This document shows positions 41,438 to 50,124 of a DNA stretch of 64,000 nucleotides, piece by piece. The translations under genes and the position numbers were made by a program. Position 1 is the stretch's first letter; every line of letters begins with the position of its first letter. The notes beneath the pieces are model-generated. The model had not been told where the DNA came from. It was given only the letters and a program-made list of their open reading frames with translations, and did no database searches. The DNA lies in NCBI RefSeq assembly GCF_019801465.1, contig NZ_JAHVJA010000001.1, positions 248,001 to 312,000 on the forward strand. Reading direction: 5' to 3'. This stretch comes from Leisingera daeponensis. GTDB lineage: Bacteria > Pseudomonadota > Alphaproteobacteria > Rhodobacterales > Rhodobacteraceae.

Positions 41438-42418
41438 ATGACAATCAATCGCAGGGCATTTATGGGCGGGCTGGCGGCAGCCCCGGCGGCGGCACTGGCA
41501 AGCGGGGTGGCAGGCAGCAGCTGGGCATGGGCGGCTGAAAACACGGCGCAGGCAGTCCCGGCCACTCATTCCTTTACCTTGGGAGATGCCAGGATCACCG
41601 TGCTGCTGGACGGGCATCTGCCGCTGGGAACCGAGCTGTTCAATGATTTTGACCCGGCCAAGGCTGAAACCGTGCTGGCAAAGGGGCTGCACCGGCTGAA
41701 GGAGGGTGCGCTGCAAATTCCGGTCAACGGCTACCTGGTGGAGCGCAGCGGTCAGAAATTGCTGATCGACACCGGCACGGCGCAGCTGATGGGGCCGGGG
41801 CTGGGGGCGCTGGGCGCCGGGCTGGCCGCGGCGGGCGTTGCGCCTGAGAGCATCGATACAGTTCTGCTGACACATATCCACCCGGACCACTCCGGCGGGC
41901 TGATCACAGCGGACGGCGCGGCGGCTTTTGCCAATGCTGGGCTGGTTGTGGGGCAGCGGGAATGGGATTTCTGGCATGACGATGCCATCCTGGCGGGCGT
42001 GCGGGAAGGCAGCCGCGGCTTTTTTGACATGGCCCGCCGCTCGGTCGCGCCCTATGCGGACCGGCTGCACCTGCTGCAGGGGGAGAGTGAGGCCGCGCCC
42101 GGCTTCACCGCGGTGGAACTGCCGGGCCATACGCCGGGGCATACCGGCTTCATGCTGGATGCAGGCGGCGAGGGGCTGCTGTTCTGGGGCGACCTGATCC
42201 ACAGCGCCGCGCTGCAGTTTGCGCTGCCGGAATGGACCATCGCCTTTGACACCGATCCGGCGCAGACCGCGCAGACCCGGCGCAAGATGATGGACAGGGC
42301 GGAGGCGGACAACCTGCTGGTCACCGGCGCGCATGTGGACTTTCCGGCGCTGGGCCGGGTGCTGCGGCAGGGCGGCGCCTATGCCTATCAGGCGGCCCCT
42401 TGGCAGTTTGGTATCTGA
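41438..42418 (+). CDS. Tat-exported metallo-beta-lactamase fold hydrolase
   Basis: A 326-residue periplasmic MBL-fold enzyme. It opens with a twin-arginine signal (NRRAFMGG, followed by a hydrophobic stretch and AWA cleavage near residue 32), and carries the zinc motif THIHPDHSGGL, GHTPGHTGF and a GDLIHS metal aspartate, the layout of the quorum-quenching lactonase/alkylsulfatase-like group. Tat export fits metal-cofactor folding in the cytoplasm. The substrate is unknown; a lactonase is possible but not shown. The ATG at 41438 is chosen because it begins the signal peptide. It is divergent from the LysR gene, which probably controls it. Confidence 0.85.
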   Translation: MTINRRAFMGGLAAAPAAALASGVAGSSWAWAAENTAQAVPATHSFTLGDARITVLLDGHLPLGTELFNDFDPAKAETVLAKGLHRLKEGALQIPVNGYLVERSGQKLLIDTGTAQLMGPGLGALGAGLAAAGVAPESIDTVLLTHIHPDHSGGLITADGAAAFANAGLVVGQREWDFWHDDAILAGVREGSRGFFDMARRSVAPYADRLHLLQGESEAAPGFTAVELPGHTPGHTGFMLDAGGEGLLFWGDLIHSAALQFALPEWTIAFDTDPAQTAQTRRKMMDRAEADNLLVTGAHVDFPALGRVLRQGGAYAYQAAPWQFGI

Positions 42419-42529
42419 GGCCGCAGATATCCCCTGCTGCGCTGTCAGAGACGGCGCAGCGGATTCCCTAGTTCCCTTCTGATGCGCCTTGCGCTAAAGG
42501 CTGCGCAACCGATTTGAAGGAGCCATGTG

Positions 42530-43576
42530 ATGACCAGCGGCAAGAACGGCCTGACCTATGCGGATGCAGGTGTGGACATTGATGCGGGCAACGCCCTGGT
42601 TGACCGGATCAAGCCGGCCGCCAAGCGCACCAACCGCCCCGGCGTGGCCAGCGGGCTGGGCGGTTTCGGCGCCTTGTTCGACCTGAAGGCCGCCGGCTAC
42701 AACGATCCGATCCTGGTCGGCGCCACCGACGGCGTCGGCACCAAGCTGCGGATTGCCATCGACACCGGCGTGGTCGACGGTGTCGGCATCGACCTGGTGG
42801 CGATGTGCGTGAACGATTTGGTCTGCCAGGGCGCCGAGCCGCTGTTCTTCCTCGACTATTTCGCCACCGGGAAGCTGGAAACCGACATTGCCGCCCGCAT
42901 CATCGAAGGCATCGCCGAGGGCTGCGTGCGCTCCGGCTGCGCGCTGATCGGCGGCGAGACCGCGGAGATGCCGGGTATGTACCCTGAGGGCGACTTTGAT
43001 CTCGCAGGTTTTGCAGTGGGCGCGATGGAGCGCGGCTCGGCGCTGCCCGAAGGCGTGGCGGAAGGCGATGTGTTGCTGGGACTGGCCTCTGACGGTGTGC
43101 ACTCCAACGGCTACTCTCTGGTGCGCAAGCTGGTGGAAGTCTCGGGCCTGGGCTGGGATGCGGATTGCCCGTTCGGCGAGGGCTCCCTGGGCGAGGCGCT
43201 GCTGACCCCGACCCGCTTGTACGTCAAACAGTGCCTGGCTGCGGTGCGGGCAGGGGGCGTGCACGCACTGGCCCATATCACCGGCGGCGGGCTGACCGAG
43301 AACCTGCCGCGGGTGCTGCCCGACGATCTGGGCGCCGACATCGACCTGAACGCCTGGGAGCTGCCGCCCGTGTTCAAATGGATGGCCGAAACCGGCGGTA
43401 TCGCCGAAGCCGAAATGCTGAAGACCTTCAACTGCGGCATCGGCATGATCCTGTCGGTCTCCGCCGACCGCGCCGATGAGCTGGTGAAGGTGCTGGAAGG
43501 TGAAGGCGAAACCGTGGCCCGTCTGGGCACCGTCACCGCAGGCGCCGGCATGCGCTATTCGGGCAAGCTGCTGTGA
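42530..43576 (+). CDS. purM: Phosphoribosylformylglycinamidine cyclo-ligase
   Basis: A 348-residue PurM (AIR synthetase), the fifth step of purine synthesis: ATP-dependent ring closure of FGAM to AIR. Family landmarks are [13 protein letters not shown] near the start, the nucleotide-binding [42 protein letters not shown] and [16 protein letters not shown]. The ATG at 42530 has AAGGAG seven bases upstream; a GTG three bases earlier was not used. purN follows, overlapping by four bases, so AIR synthesis and the formyl transfer enzyme are coupled. Confidence 0.96.
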   Translation: MTSGKNGLTYADAGVDIDAGNALVDRIKPAAKRTNRPGVASGLGGFGALFDLKAAGYNDPILVGATDGVGTKLRIAIDTGVVDGVGIDLVAMCVNDLVCQGAEPLFFLDYFATGKLETDIAARIIEGIAEGCVRSGCALIGGETAEMPGMYPEGDFDLAGFAVGAMERGSALPEGVAEGDVLLGLASDGVHSNGYSLVRKLVEVSGLGWDADCPFGEGSLGEALLTPTRLYVKQCLAAVRAGGVHALAHITGGGLTENLPRVLPDDLGADIDLNAWELPPVFKWMAETGGIAEAEMLKTFNCGIGMILSVSADRADELVKVLEGEGETVARLGTVTAGAGMRYSGKLL

Positions 43577-44169
43577 GCCACAAGAAGGTCGCGATCCTGA
43601 TTTCCGGCGGCGGCTCCAATATGGTGTCGCTGCTGGAAAGCATGACCGGCGACCACCCGGCACGCGCCTGCCTTGTGCTGTCCAATAATGCGGATGCCGG
43701 CGGGTTGGCCAAGGCCGCTGCGGCTGGTGTGGCAACCGCCGTGGTGGACCACCGCCCGTTCAAGGGCGACCGGGAAGCATTTGAGACTGAGCTGGTGAAA
43801 CCCATCTTTGAAGCGGGGGCCGATATCGTCTGCCTGGCGGGGTTCATGCGGGTGCTGACAGCCGGGTTCGTCTCGCAGTTCGAGGGGCGGATGCTGAACA
43901 TCCACCCCTCGCTGCTGCCGAAATACAAGGGGCTGCACACCCACGCCCGTGCGCTGGAAGCCGGCGACGCCGAGCATGGCTGCACTGTGCATGAGGTGAC
44001 GCCGCTTCTGGATGATGGGCCGGTTCTGGGGCAGGCGCGGGTGCCGGTGCTGGCGGATGATACCCCGGATGCGCTGGCTGCGCGGGTGCTGGTGCAGGAG
44101 CACAAACTGTATCCCGCCGTGCTGCGCCGCTTTGCCGCGGGCGACAAGACGCCGGTGCAGCTGCCCTAG
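43573..44169 (+). CDS. purN: Phosphoribosylglycinamide formyltransferase
   Basis: A 198-residue folate-dependent GAR transformylase, the third step of purine synthesis. Signatures: [12 protein letters not shown] at 6-17 binds the phosphate of GAR, the catalytic [12 protein letters not shown] contains the histidine, and [19 protein letters not shown] carries the conserved aspartate. The start is GTG at 43573, overlapping the purM stop by four bases (GTGA), the only start that fits the family N-terminus. Its end overlaps by four bases the end of a convergent small membrane protein gene. Confidence 0.95.
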   Translation: MSHKKVAILISGGGSNMVSLLESMTGDHPARACLVLSNNADAGGLAKAAAAGVATAVVDHRPFKGDREAFETELVKPIFEAGADIVCLAGFMRVLTAGFVSQFEGRMLNIHPSLLPKYKGLHTHARALEAGDAEHGCTVHEVTPLLDDGPVLGQARVPVLADDTPDALAARVLVQEHKLYPAVLRRFAAGDKTPVQLP

Positions 44170-44351
44170 CGCGACGCCTGCGAGGCCGCGCTGTTTCCGC
44201 GCCAATCCAGCAGCTCTGATTGCGGCGCCGGTGCCATCAAAGCGGGCAGGCCGACCAGCGCCAGCAGCAATGCCGCCGCCAGGAGCGGAATCAGCCCGCG
44301 GGACAGGGTGAAACCACCGGTTTTCGCGGGGAAAAGATCAAGAACGGTCAT
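44166..44351 (-). CDS. Small single-span membrane protein
   Basis: A 61-residue protein with one hydrophobic helix (about residues 20-42) and a short polar tail. Its reality is supported by a consensus AGGAGG at seven bases before the ATG at 44351 and the clear membrane segment. No cysteines or known domain are present. It lies antisense and tail to tail with purN, sharing four bases of coding sequence, and opposite in direction to rnd. The role is unknown; the position next to the purMN operon may be accidental. Confidence 0.6.
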   Translation of the reverse strand: MTVLDLFPAKTGGFTLSRGLIPLLAAALLLALVGLPALMAPAPQSELLDWRGNSAASQASR

Positions 44352-44582
44352 CGTCTATCCTCCTGTGAAGGGTGTGCCCGCAATCTACGACTGCGGCGGG
44401 TATTATGAAAATGAATGTTTGCGGTAGGACACATCACGGAATGTGAACTGATGGGAGGCCCGTGTGCCGGGAGCCACAGCAGGGCCGTCAGAATGCCCGG
44501 CCCGGTCTGGCACCTGTTTGCATTGGCTGAAACAAGCGCGTATCACGGGCCGGTCATACCGATAAACAAAAAGCCGTAATTG

Positions 44583-45740
44583 ATGAAAACTCTGACCTCT
44601 ACCGAAGAACTGCAGGCCTTCTGCGAAGCTGCAGCGCAGCACGACTATGTCACGGTGGATACCGAGTTTCTGCGGGAACGGACCTATTACTCCAAGCTGT
44701 GCCTGATCCAGCTGGCCTTTGCCGGGGACGGCGAGGACGACGCGGTCCTGGTCGATCCGCTGGCCGACGGCATCTCATTGGAGCCGCTTTATGAGCTGTT
44801 CCGCAACGAGAATGTGGTCAAGGTGTTCCATGCCGCGCGCCAGGATCTGGAGATCTTCTGGGTCGACGCGCAGGTCTTTCCGAAGCCGCTGTTCGACACC
44901 CAGGTCGCGGCGATGGTCTGTGGCTTTGGCGAGCAGGCGGGCTATGAGACGCTGGTGCGCAAGATCGTCAAGCAGGGGCTGGACAAGACTTCCCGTTTCA
45001 CAGATTGGTCGCGCCGCCCGCTGAGCGAGGCGCAGAAAACCTATGCGCTGGCGGATGTGACCCACCTGCGCAAGATCTATGAGTTCCTGGCGGCGGAACT
45101 GGACAAGAGCGGCCGTGCCCATTGGGTAACCGAGGAGCTGCAGGTGCTGACCGATCCGGCGACCTATGATATCCGGCCGGAGGATGCCTGGAAGCGGGTG
45201 AAAACCCGGACCAGCTCTGGCAAGTTCCTGGCGGTGGTCCGCGAACTGGCGGCCTTCCGCGAGACCTATGCGCAGACCAACAATGTGCCGCGCAACCGGG
45301 TGTTCAAGGATGACGCGCTGGTCGAGCTGGCCTCGACCAAGCCGCGAAATCCGGGTGATCTGGGCGGGTCCCGCCTTCTTTTGCGCGAGGCGCGCAAGGG
45401 GGCGATTGCCGAAGGCATCCTGGAGGCCGTGGCCAAGGGCGTTGCCTGTCCTCCCGAAAAGCATCCGAAGATGGATCGCAGCAAGGAGAAGCTGCAGGTG
45501 AATCCGGCGCTGGCCGACCTGCTGCGGGTGCTGCTGAAAGCCAAGACCGAGGCCGAAGGGGTCGCAGCGAAACTGATCGCGCCGAGCGCGGACCTGGACG
45601 CGATTGCGGCGGGCCTGCGCGATGTGCCGGCCCTCAGCGGCTGGCGCCGCGAGGTGTTCGGGGCCGATGCGCTGCGCCTGTGCGAAGGCAAGATCGGTCT
45701 TGCGGCCAAGGGGCAGGACGTGAAGGTTGTGGAATTGTAA
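44583..45740 (+). CDS. rnd: Ribonuclease D
   Basis: A 385-residue RNase D, a 3'-to-5' exoribonuclease that trims tRNA and other stable RNA precursors. The DEDDy catalytic domain begins with VTVDTEFLRE (the D-x-E of ExoI), continues with KVFHAARQDLEIFW (ExoII) and YALADVTHLRKIY (ExoIII with tyrosine and aspartate), and two HRDC-type helical domains follow. The ATG at 44583 is used; a TTG directly before it in frame was not. The gene has a strong terminator and stands alone after the purMN region. Confidence 0.94.
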   Translation: MKTLTSTEELQAFCEAAAQHDYVTVDTEFLRERTYYSKLCLIQLAFAGDGEDDAVLVDPLADGISLEPLYELFRNENVVKVFHAARQDLEIFWVDAQVFPKPLFDTQVAAMVCGFGEQAGYETLVRKIVKQGLDKTSRFTDWSRRPLSEAQKTYALADVTHLRKIYEFLAAELDKSGRAHWVTEELQVLTDPATYDIRPEDAWKRVKTRTSSGKFLAVVRELAAFRETYAQTNNVPRNRVFKDDALVELASTKPRNPGDLGGSRLLLREARKGAIAEGILEAVAKGVACPPEKHPKMDRSKEKLQVNPALADLLRVLLKAKTEAEGVAAKLIAPSADLDAIAAGLRDVPALSGWRREVFGADALRLCEGKIGLAAKGQDVKVVEL

Positions 45741-45777
45741 CTGCCGGAACGCTGCGGCAGCTGCCAGGATGCGAAAA

Positions 45778-45807
45778 GAAAAACGCCCGCGGAAGCGGGC
45801 GTTTTTT
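45778..45807 (+). terminator. Rho-independent terminator of rnd
   Basis: A ten-base-pair stem (AAACGCCCGC with GCGGGCGTTT) with a GGAA tetraloop and six T, 40 bases after the rnd stop. The A-rich left side allows use in both directions for the convergent lipoprotein gene. Confidence 0.9.
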
Positions 45808-45826
45808 CCTTTTCGCTGCCGAGGGC

Positions 45827-46336
45827 TCAGCGGCGGCGGCTTTCCCGTGCGTTGGTCTCGCCGTTCACCCGCACGATGCGGACGTCCTGCAGGTCCTGGT
45901 TCGACAGGGTGCGGGCGGCGTGCAGTGTGCGGCTGAACTCGCTGCCGGTGATCGTCGGCTCCTCCGGATACACGATCCGGAAATCATAGGTCAGAACACC
46001 ATCCTCAGTGCCCTCGGCCCGGCGCAGCTCCACGTCGAAGGCGCCCTGGCGCGCCGCAATGCCGGTTGCGTGGATGATGGCGCCGGTGCTGGTCCGCTCG
46101 ATCTCGAGGCTGTCGATCCGGCTGATCAGGACGCTTTTGTCCTTGGGCGGCTTCTTGGCGAAGATGCCGCGGGCGTTGGTTTCCTGCGGCAGCAGAGGGT
46201 TGACGTTTCCGGCCACTTCAACCTCTGCCGGTTCGGAGCTGCCGAACCAGTTGGTCGGGTTCAGCCGTGAATCCCGCCAGCCGCACGCTGATAGCACCAG
46301 CGCGCAGGCCAATGTGAGAGCCAATGGTTTATGCAT
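45827..46336 (-). CDS. Conserved hypothetical lipoprotein
   Basis: A 169-residue predicted lipoprotein. The ATG at 46336 begins a signal peptide (MHKPLALTLACALVL) with lipobox LSAC at cysteine 18; two upstream methionines in frame would extend the peptide without reason. The mature part has SRLNPTNWFG near its start and beta-type strands with TSTGAIIHATGIAARQGAFDVELRRAEG, which resembles immunoglobulin-like or lipocalin-like small envelope domains. No enzyme motif is seen. It is convergent with rnd, across a shared terminator, and divergent from sufE with 134 bases between starts. Confidence 0.7.
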   Translation of the reverse strand: MHKPLALTLACALVLSACGWRDSRLNPTNWFGSSEPAEVEVAGNVNPLLPQETNARGIFAKKPPKDKSVLISRIDSLEIERTSTGAIIHATGIAARQGAFDVELRRAEGTEDGVLTYDFRIVYPEEPTITGSEFSRTLHAARTLSNQDLQDVRIVRVNGETNARESRRR

Positions 46337-46470
46337 CCGTCCCCGCCCATTCAAAATGTCTTTGCAACGGATTACCCGATTGGCTGCGGCTTGAAAAGCG
46401 GTTGAAAAGCGGCGGGCAGGGGCTTAGGTGCTGATCTGCACCGGATGCGGTTTTTGAGGATAGACGGACA

Positions 46471-46881
46471 ATGGCCACTGCCGCCTTTGAAGAGATCGTG
46501 GAAGACTTCGAGTTCATGGAGGACTGGGAGGACCGCTACCGGCATGTGATCGACCTGGGCAGGGCGATGGAGCCGCTGGACGATGCGCTGAAAGTACCCG
46601 CAACCAAAGTCGACGGCTGCGCCAGCCAGGTCTGGCTGCACGCCACCGTCGAGGGCGGTGCGTTCCGTTTTGACGGCGACAGCGACGCGATGATCGTGCG
46701 CGGCCTGATTGCGGTGCTGCGCTGCCTTTACAACGGGCTGCCGCTGGCCGAGGTGACAGCGGTGGATGCCAGGGCGGAATTGGGCAGGCTGGGCCTGAAC
46801 GAGCATTTGTCCTCGCAGCGCTCGAACGGGCTGCGGGCGATGATCGAGCGGATCCGCGATACCGCGATGGCGCAGGCCTGA
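46471..46881 (+). CDS. sufE: Cysteine desulfuration protein SufE
   Basis: A 136-residue SufE, which accepts persulfide sulfur from the desulfurase SufS and boosts iron-sulfur cluster assembly. The fold and the acceptor cysteine are visible in KVDGCASQVWL (about residue 51), and the family start FEEIVEDFEFMEDWEDRYRHVIDLGR and the ARAELGRLGLNEHLSSQRSNGL tail are present. The length is normal. In this group sufE is often separate from the suf operon, as here; no other iron-sulfur genes are in the window. Confidence 0.95.
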   Translation: MATAAFEEIVEDFEFMEDWEDRYRHVIDLGRAMEPLDDALKVPATKVDGCASQVWLHATVEGGAFRFDGDSDAMIVRGLIAVLRCLYNGLPLAEVTAVDARAELGRLGLNEHLSSQRSNGLRAMIERIRDTAMAQA

Positions 46882-46943
46882 GGAGAGCGGGCGAGGGGCC
46901 GGTCCCTCGCGCTGCCTGGAGTATTTCCGAAACGATGAACGGC

Positions 46944-47654
46944 CTATTTGGCCCAACGCGAAATGGCGGTTTCCAGATCGCCGTAGCCGGTGTGGCGGTG
47001 CTCGAACGCCAGCCCCATGCGGTCCGCGCATTCGCGGGCCTTTTCCACCAGCCTGGGGTCGCTGACCTGAGACTGGTAGACCAGCTTGGTGTAATTGCCG
47101 AACACCATGTCCCGCAGCTCCGGGTTCTTGTCCAGGCCCATCGGGCGCCAGACAAAGGCGTCGAACTGCTTGACCAGGAAGTCGGTCAGGTAGAAGGCGG
47201 TGATTTCGCCCTCATCGGCATGTTTGGCAAAGGTGTCGTTGCCCTCGAAGAAGGAATAGCAATGCGGGCCCGCCACCATCTCGACGCCCAGCTCTGCGCA
47301 TTTGCGCTCCAGCGCGCCGCCGGTGCCGCAGTCGGCGTAAACCACGTAGATCTTGTCATAGACCGCTGAATGCTTGGCCACGGCACCTTCAATGGCGTCG
47401 GTGATCTGCTCCGGGTAGAGGTGCAGCTTGGCAGGCAGGCAGGTGAGGTCGATGTGATCCAGGCCGTTTGTCTCCTTGATATCAAGGATTTCGCGCGCAA
47501 GCGCGCCGCAGGCGATCAGCAGGATGCGGCCGGTTTTTTTCTCAGGGGCAGCCAGACCCTGTTCGGTGAGGGAGTTTTCCTCAAGCGTCCGCCCGGTCGG
47601 CGGGCGGAAGGCAGCCCGCTCGGTCAAGCGGGCTGCACGTCCTTTGCGTGCCAA
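46944..47654 (-). CDS. DUF1638 domain protein
   Basis: A 236-residue protein of the DUF1638 type: GRILLIACGALAREILDI, LTCLPAKLHLYPEQI, VVYADCGTGGALERKC and GPHCYSFFEG are its recognisable conserved blocks, with cysteines that may bind metal or substrate. DUF1638 genes lie next to corrinoid methyltransferase genes in roseobacters and methanogens, which suggests a role in methyl transfer or cobalamin handling, but the activity is not established. No ATG fits; a TTG at 47654 right after the corrinoid gene's stop codon is the longest start, and TTG codons further in are alternatives, so the first 40 residues are uncertain. Confidence 0.8.
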   Translation of the reverse strand: MARKGRAARLTERAAFRPPTGRTLEENSLTEQGLAAPEKKTGRILLIACGALAREILDIKETNGLDHIDLTCLPAKLHLYPEQITDAIEGAVAKHSAVYDKIYVVYADCGTGGALERKCAELGVEMVAGPHCYSFFEGNDTFAKHADEGEITAFYLTDFLVKQFDAFVWRPMGLDKNPELRDMVFGNYTKLVYQSQVSDPRLVEKARECADRMGLAFEHRHTGYGDLETAISRWAK

Positions 47655-47655
47655 A

Positions 47656-48354
47656 TCAGGCGCTCATCGAGTTGTGCTTGCGCGCAACGAAGTCCTTGGC
47701 CATTTCCACGGCCACGGCTGCGTCACGGCAATAGCCGTCAGCGCCGATGGCCTTGCCGAACTCTTCGTTCAGCGGCGCGCCGCCGACCAGCACGATGTAG
47801 TCGTCGCGCAGGCCCTGCTCGACCATGGTGTCGATGACCACCTTCATGTAGGGCATGGTGGTGGTCAGCAGAGCGGACATGCCGAGGATGTCGGGCTTGT
47901 GCTCTTCCATAGCTTCCAGGTAGTTCTCGACCGGGTTGTTGATGCCGATGTCGTAAACTTCGAAGCCTGCGCCTTCCATCATCATGGAAACCAGGTTCTT
48001 GCCGATGTCGTGGATGTCGCCCTTGACGGTGCCGATCACCATGGAGCCGACGCGCGGTGCGCCGGTTTCGGCCAGCAGCGGCTTCAGGATGGCCATGCCG
48101 CCCTTCATTGCGTTGGCTGCCAGCAGCACTTCCGGAACGAACAGGATGCCGTCGCGGAAATCGGCGCCGACGATGGTCATGCCGCCCACCAGAGCCTTGG
48201 TCAGGATGTCGTAGGGAACCCAGCCGCGCTCGAGAAGGATGTTCACCCCTTCTTCGATTTCTTCTTTGAGACCATCATAAAGGTCGTCAAACATCTGCTG
48301 AACAAGTTCCTCGTCATCGAGTTCCGAGAGGATGATGTCTTCTTCGTCCGACAT
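47656..48354 (-). CDS. Corrinoid (B12-binding) methyl-carrier protein
   Basis: A 232-residue cobalamin-binding protein of the MtbC/MtmC/MetH type. A helical cap domain with LFVPEVLLAANAMKGG (about 71-86) precedes a Rossmann-like B12 domain whose DxHxxG motif is GDIHDIGKN, with Asp113, His115 (the cobalt ligand) and Gly118; GGAPLNEEFGKAIGADGY closes the domain. It carries a methyl group on cobalt between methyltransferases. The acidic start is typical. DUF1638 follows immediately. With the homocysteine methyltransferase 1.8 kb away it may form part of a split methionine synthase, as described for related roseobacters, or of a methylamine/betaine route. Confidence 0.9.
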   Translation of the reverse strand: MSDEEDIILSELDDEELVQQMFDDLYDGLKEEIEEGVNILLERGWVPYDILTKALVGGMTIVGADFRDGILFVPEVLLAANAMKGGMAILKPLLAETGAPRVGSMVIGTVKGDIHDIGKNLVSMMMEGAGFEVYDIGINNPVENYLEAMEEHKPDILGMSALLTTTMPYMKVVIDTMVEQGLRDDYIVLVGGAPLNEEFGKAIGADGYCRDAAVAVEMAKDFVARKHNSMSA

Positions 48355-48576
48355 GCGCCTAATCCTTGCTGACGGGGGAATCCCCGGTGTTGGCCTGTTT
48401 CAGAGGCTTTTGTGACAGAATGCTGCCCGCGGACTGCATTATTTGCGACATTGCCGCTGTTCTAACCGACGTATAGAGACAATTCCGGCGCAAGAATAAT
48501 GAAGATTCCACATGGAAATCTTCGAAATTGCCCATTTGTTCTTTATTTGTTCCGCTGTGGCCGCTAGTTTGCGTCC

Positions 48577-49656
48577 ATGCCGACGGAAAACACGCCACTT
48601 CCATTGCGCCGCAAAACGCGCGCCAGCCTCAGCAATGCGGCAGGCCGGTATGACATGGCGCGGGAGGCCGTGGACGACGGCTGGTTCCAGGAGATGCCGC
48701 AAGCGGTGATTCCCACCGAGGTGCGGCAGGAGACGGCGCGCACCTTGATCACGTACAACCGGTCTCCCGATCTGCCGTTCGACCGGTCCATCAACCCGTA
48801 CCGGGGCTGCGAGCATGGCTGCATCTACTGCTTCGCACGGCCGACCCATGCCTATCTGGGGCTGTCGCCGGGGCTGGATTTCGAGACCCGGCTGGTGGCG
48901 CGTCCCAATGCCGCCGAAGTGCTGCGCAAGGAACTGGCGGCGCCGCGTTACAAGGCGGGCACGATTGCGCTTGGCACCAATACCGACCCGTACCAGCCCT
49001 GCGAGCGGGACCTGCGCATCACCCGCGGCTGCCTGGAGGTGATGAGCGAATTCAACCACCCTGTGGCAATCGTGACCAAGGGAGCAATGGTGGAGCGGGA
49101 CCTGGACCTCCTCGCGCCGATGGCGGCCAGGGGGCTGGTGCGGGTGGGGGTTTCGGTGACCACGCTGGACCCGGATCTGTCCCGCCGGATGGAGCCGAGG
49201 GCGCCGCTGCCGGCCCGGCGCCTGGCCGCGATCCGGCGGCTGGCAGATGCCGGGGTGCCGGTGCGGGTGATGACCTCGCCGGTTGTTCCGGGGCTGACGG
49301 ATCATGAACTGGAGGCGCTGCTCGCCGCCGGGGCGGAGGCCGGGGCGGATGCCGCCAGCTGGATCATGCTGCGGCTGCCGCGGGAGGTGTCGGAACTGTG
49401 GCAGGAGTGGCTGGCGGAACATGAACCTGGCCGCGCTGCCAAGGTGATGACGCGGCTGCGGGAAATGCATGGCGGACGCGACTATGACCCGCGATGGGGC
49501 CACCGGATGCGGGGCGAGGGGCGGTATGCCGAAATGATCGCGCAGCGGTTCAAGGCGGCGTGCAGGCGGCTGGGCCTGAAGGAGCGGACGGCGGCGCTGC
49601 GCTGCGATCTGTTTGCAAGACCGCCGCAGCCGGGCGACCAGATGGCCCTGTTCTGA
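48577..49656 (+). CDS. PA0069-type radical SAM protein
   Basis: A 359-residue radical SAM protein. The three cysteines that hold the 4Fe-4S cluster are Cys78, Cys82 and Cys85 in GCEHGCIYCFARPT, in the CxxxCxxC spacing. The family around the Pseudomonas PA0069 protein (related to spore photoproduct lyase-like DNA-repair enzymes) has the same layout: NRSPDLPFDRSINPYRGCEHGC, then GTNTDPYQPCERDLRITRGCLEV, VTKGAMVERDLDLL and a C-terminal WGHRMRGEGRYAEMIAQRF. The substrate is unknown. It is divergent from the corrinoid gene with a 222-base gap. Confidence 0.87.
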   Translation: MPTENTPLPLRRKTRASLSNAAGRYDMAREAVDDGWFQEMPQAVIPTEVRQETARTLITYNRSPDLPFDRSINPYRGCEHGCIYCFARPTHAYLGLSPGLDFETRLVARPNAAEVLRKELAAPRYKAGTIALGTNTDPYQPCERDLRITRGCLEVMSEFNHPVAIVTKGAMVERDLDLLAPMAARGLVRVGVSVTTLDPDLSRRMEPRAPLPARRLAAIRRLADAGVPVRVMTSPVVPGLTDHELEALLAAGAEAGADAASWIMLRLPREVSELWQEWLAEHEPGRAAKVMTRLREMHGGRDYDPRWGHRMRGEGRYAEMIAQRFKAACRRLGLKERTAALRCDLFARPPQPGDQMALF

Positions 49657-49728
49657 CTCTTTCTTGATCAGCGGCGGTGGCAATATGTGCTATGCTGGGG
49701 CCCTTCATGACGGAAAGGAAGGTGTCCA

Positions 49729-50007
49729 ATGACTTCTGTTGCTGTAAAGGCGCGTGTCACGGGACGCGTGCAAGGCGTGGCCTTCCGCACCTGGGCGCGG
49801 GCGGAAGCGCTGCGCCACGGGCTGTCGGGCTGGGTGCGCAATGAGCCGGACGGTTCGGTCCGGGCTTTGCTGATGGGGCCGGCCGCCAGCGTTGCGGATA
49901 TGGTGCGCAGGATGGGGCGCGGCCCGGGCGCTGCTTCAGTCAAGGATGTCCTCACCGAAAGGACCGAACCTGACCCCGCAATCCACGGTTTCAGCATCGT
50001 CGGTTAG
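49729..50007 (+). CDS. acyP: Acylphosphatase
   Basis: A 92-residue acylphosphatase, which hydrolyses the carboxyl-phosphate bond of acyl phosphates such as acetyl phosphate. The active-site loop VTGRVQGVAFRTWARAEA contains the phosphate-binding glycines and catalytic arginine 23, and GWVRNEPDGSV contains the catalytic asparagine. The length matches the family. It stands alone with a 72-base gap after the radical SAM gene and is convergent with the homocysteine methyltransferase gene, across a strong hairpin. Confidence 0.95.
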   Translation: MTSVAVKARVTGRVQGVAFRTWARAEALRHGLSGWVRNEPDGSVRALLMGPAASVADMVRRMGRGPGAASVKDVLTERTEPDPAIHGFSIVG

Positions 50008-50049
50008 CCTGGCTGAAGGACGCCGGGACGGCCGCCAGCGCGGCGGCTA

Positions 50050-50093
50050 ATGAAACAGAAAATGGCGCCGCGTGTTCACCTGCGGCGCCATTT
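50050..50093 (-). terminator. Rho-independent terminator of the homocysteine methyltransferase gene
   Basis: A perfect twelve-base-pair stem (50060-50071 with 50082-50093) and ten-base loop, followed on the minus strand by TTTTCTGTTTC. It lies between convergent genes and may also stop acylphosphatase transcription. Confidence 0.8.
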
Positions 50094-50124
50094 CGTGTGG
50101 ATCAGTGCTTGCCTGCTGCGGCTG

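Noticed and set aside
48355-48576. Cobalamin riboswitch between the corrinoid and radical SAM genes
   Set aside because: The region is AT-rich and promoter-like but no B12-box-like conserved core or multistem layout was recognised.
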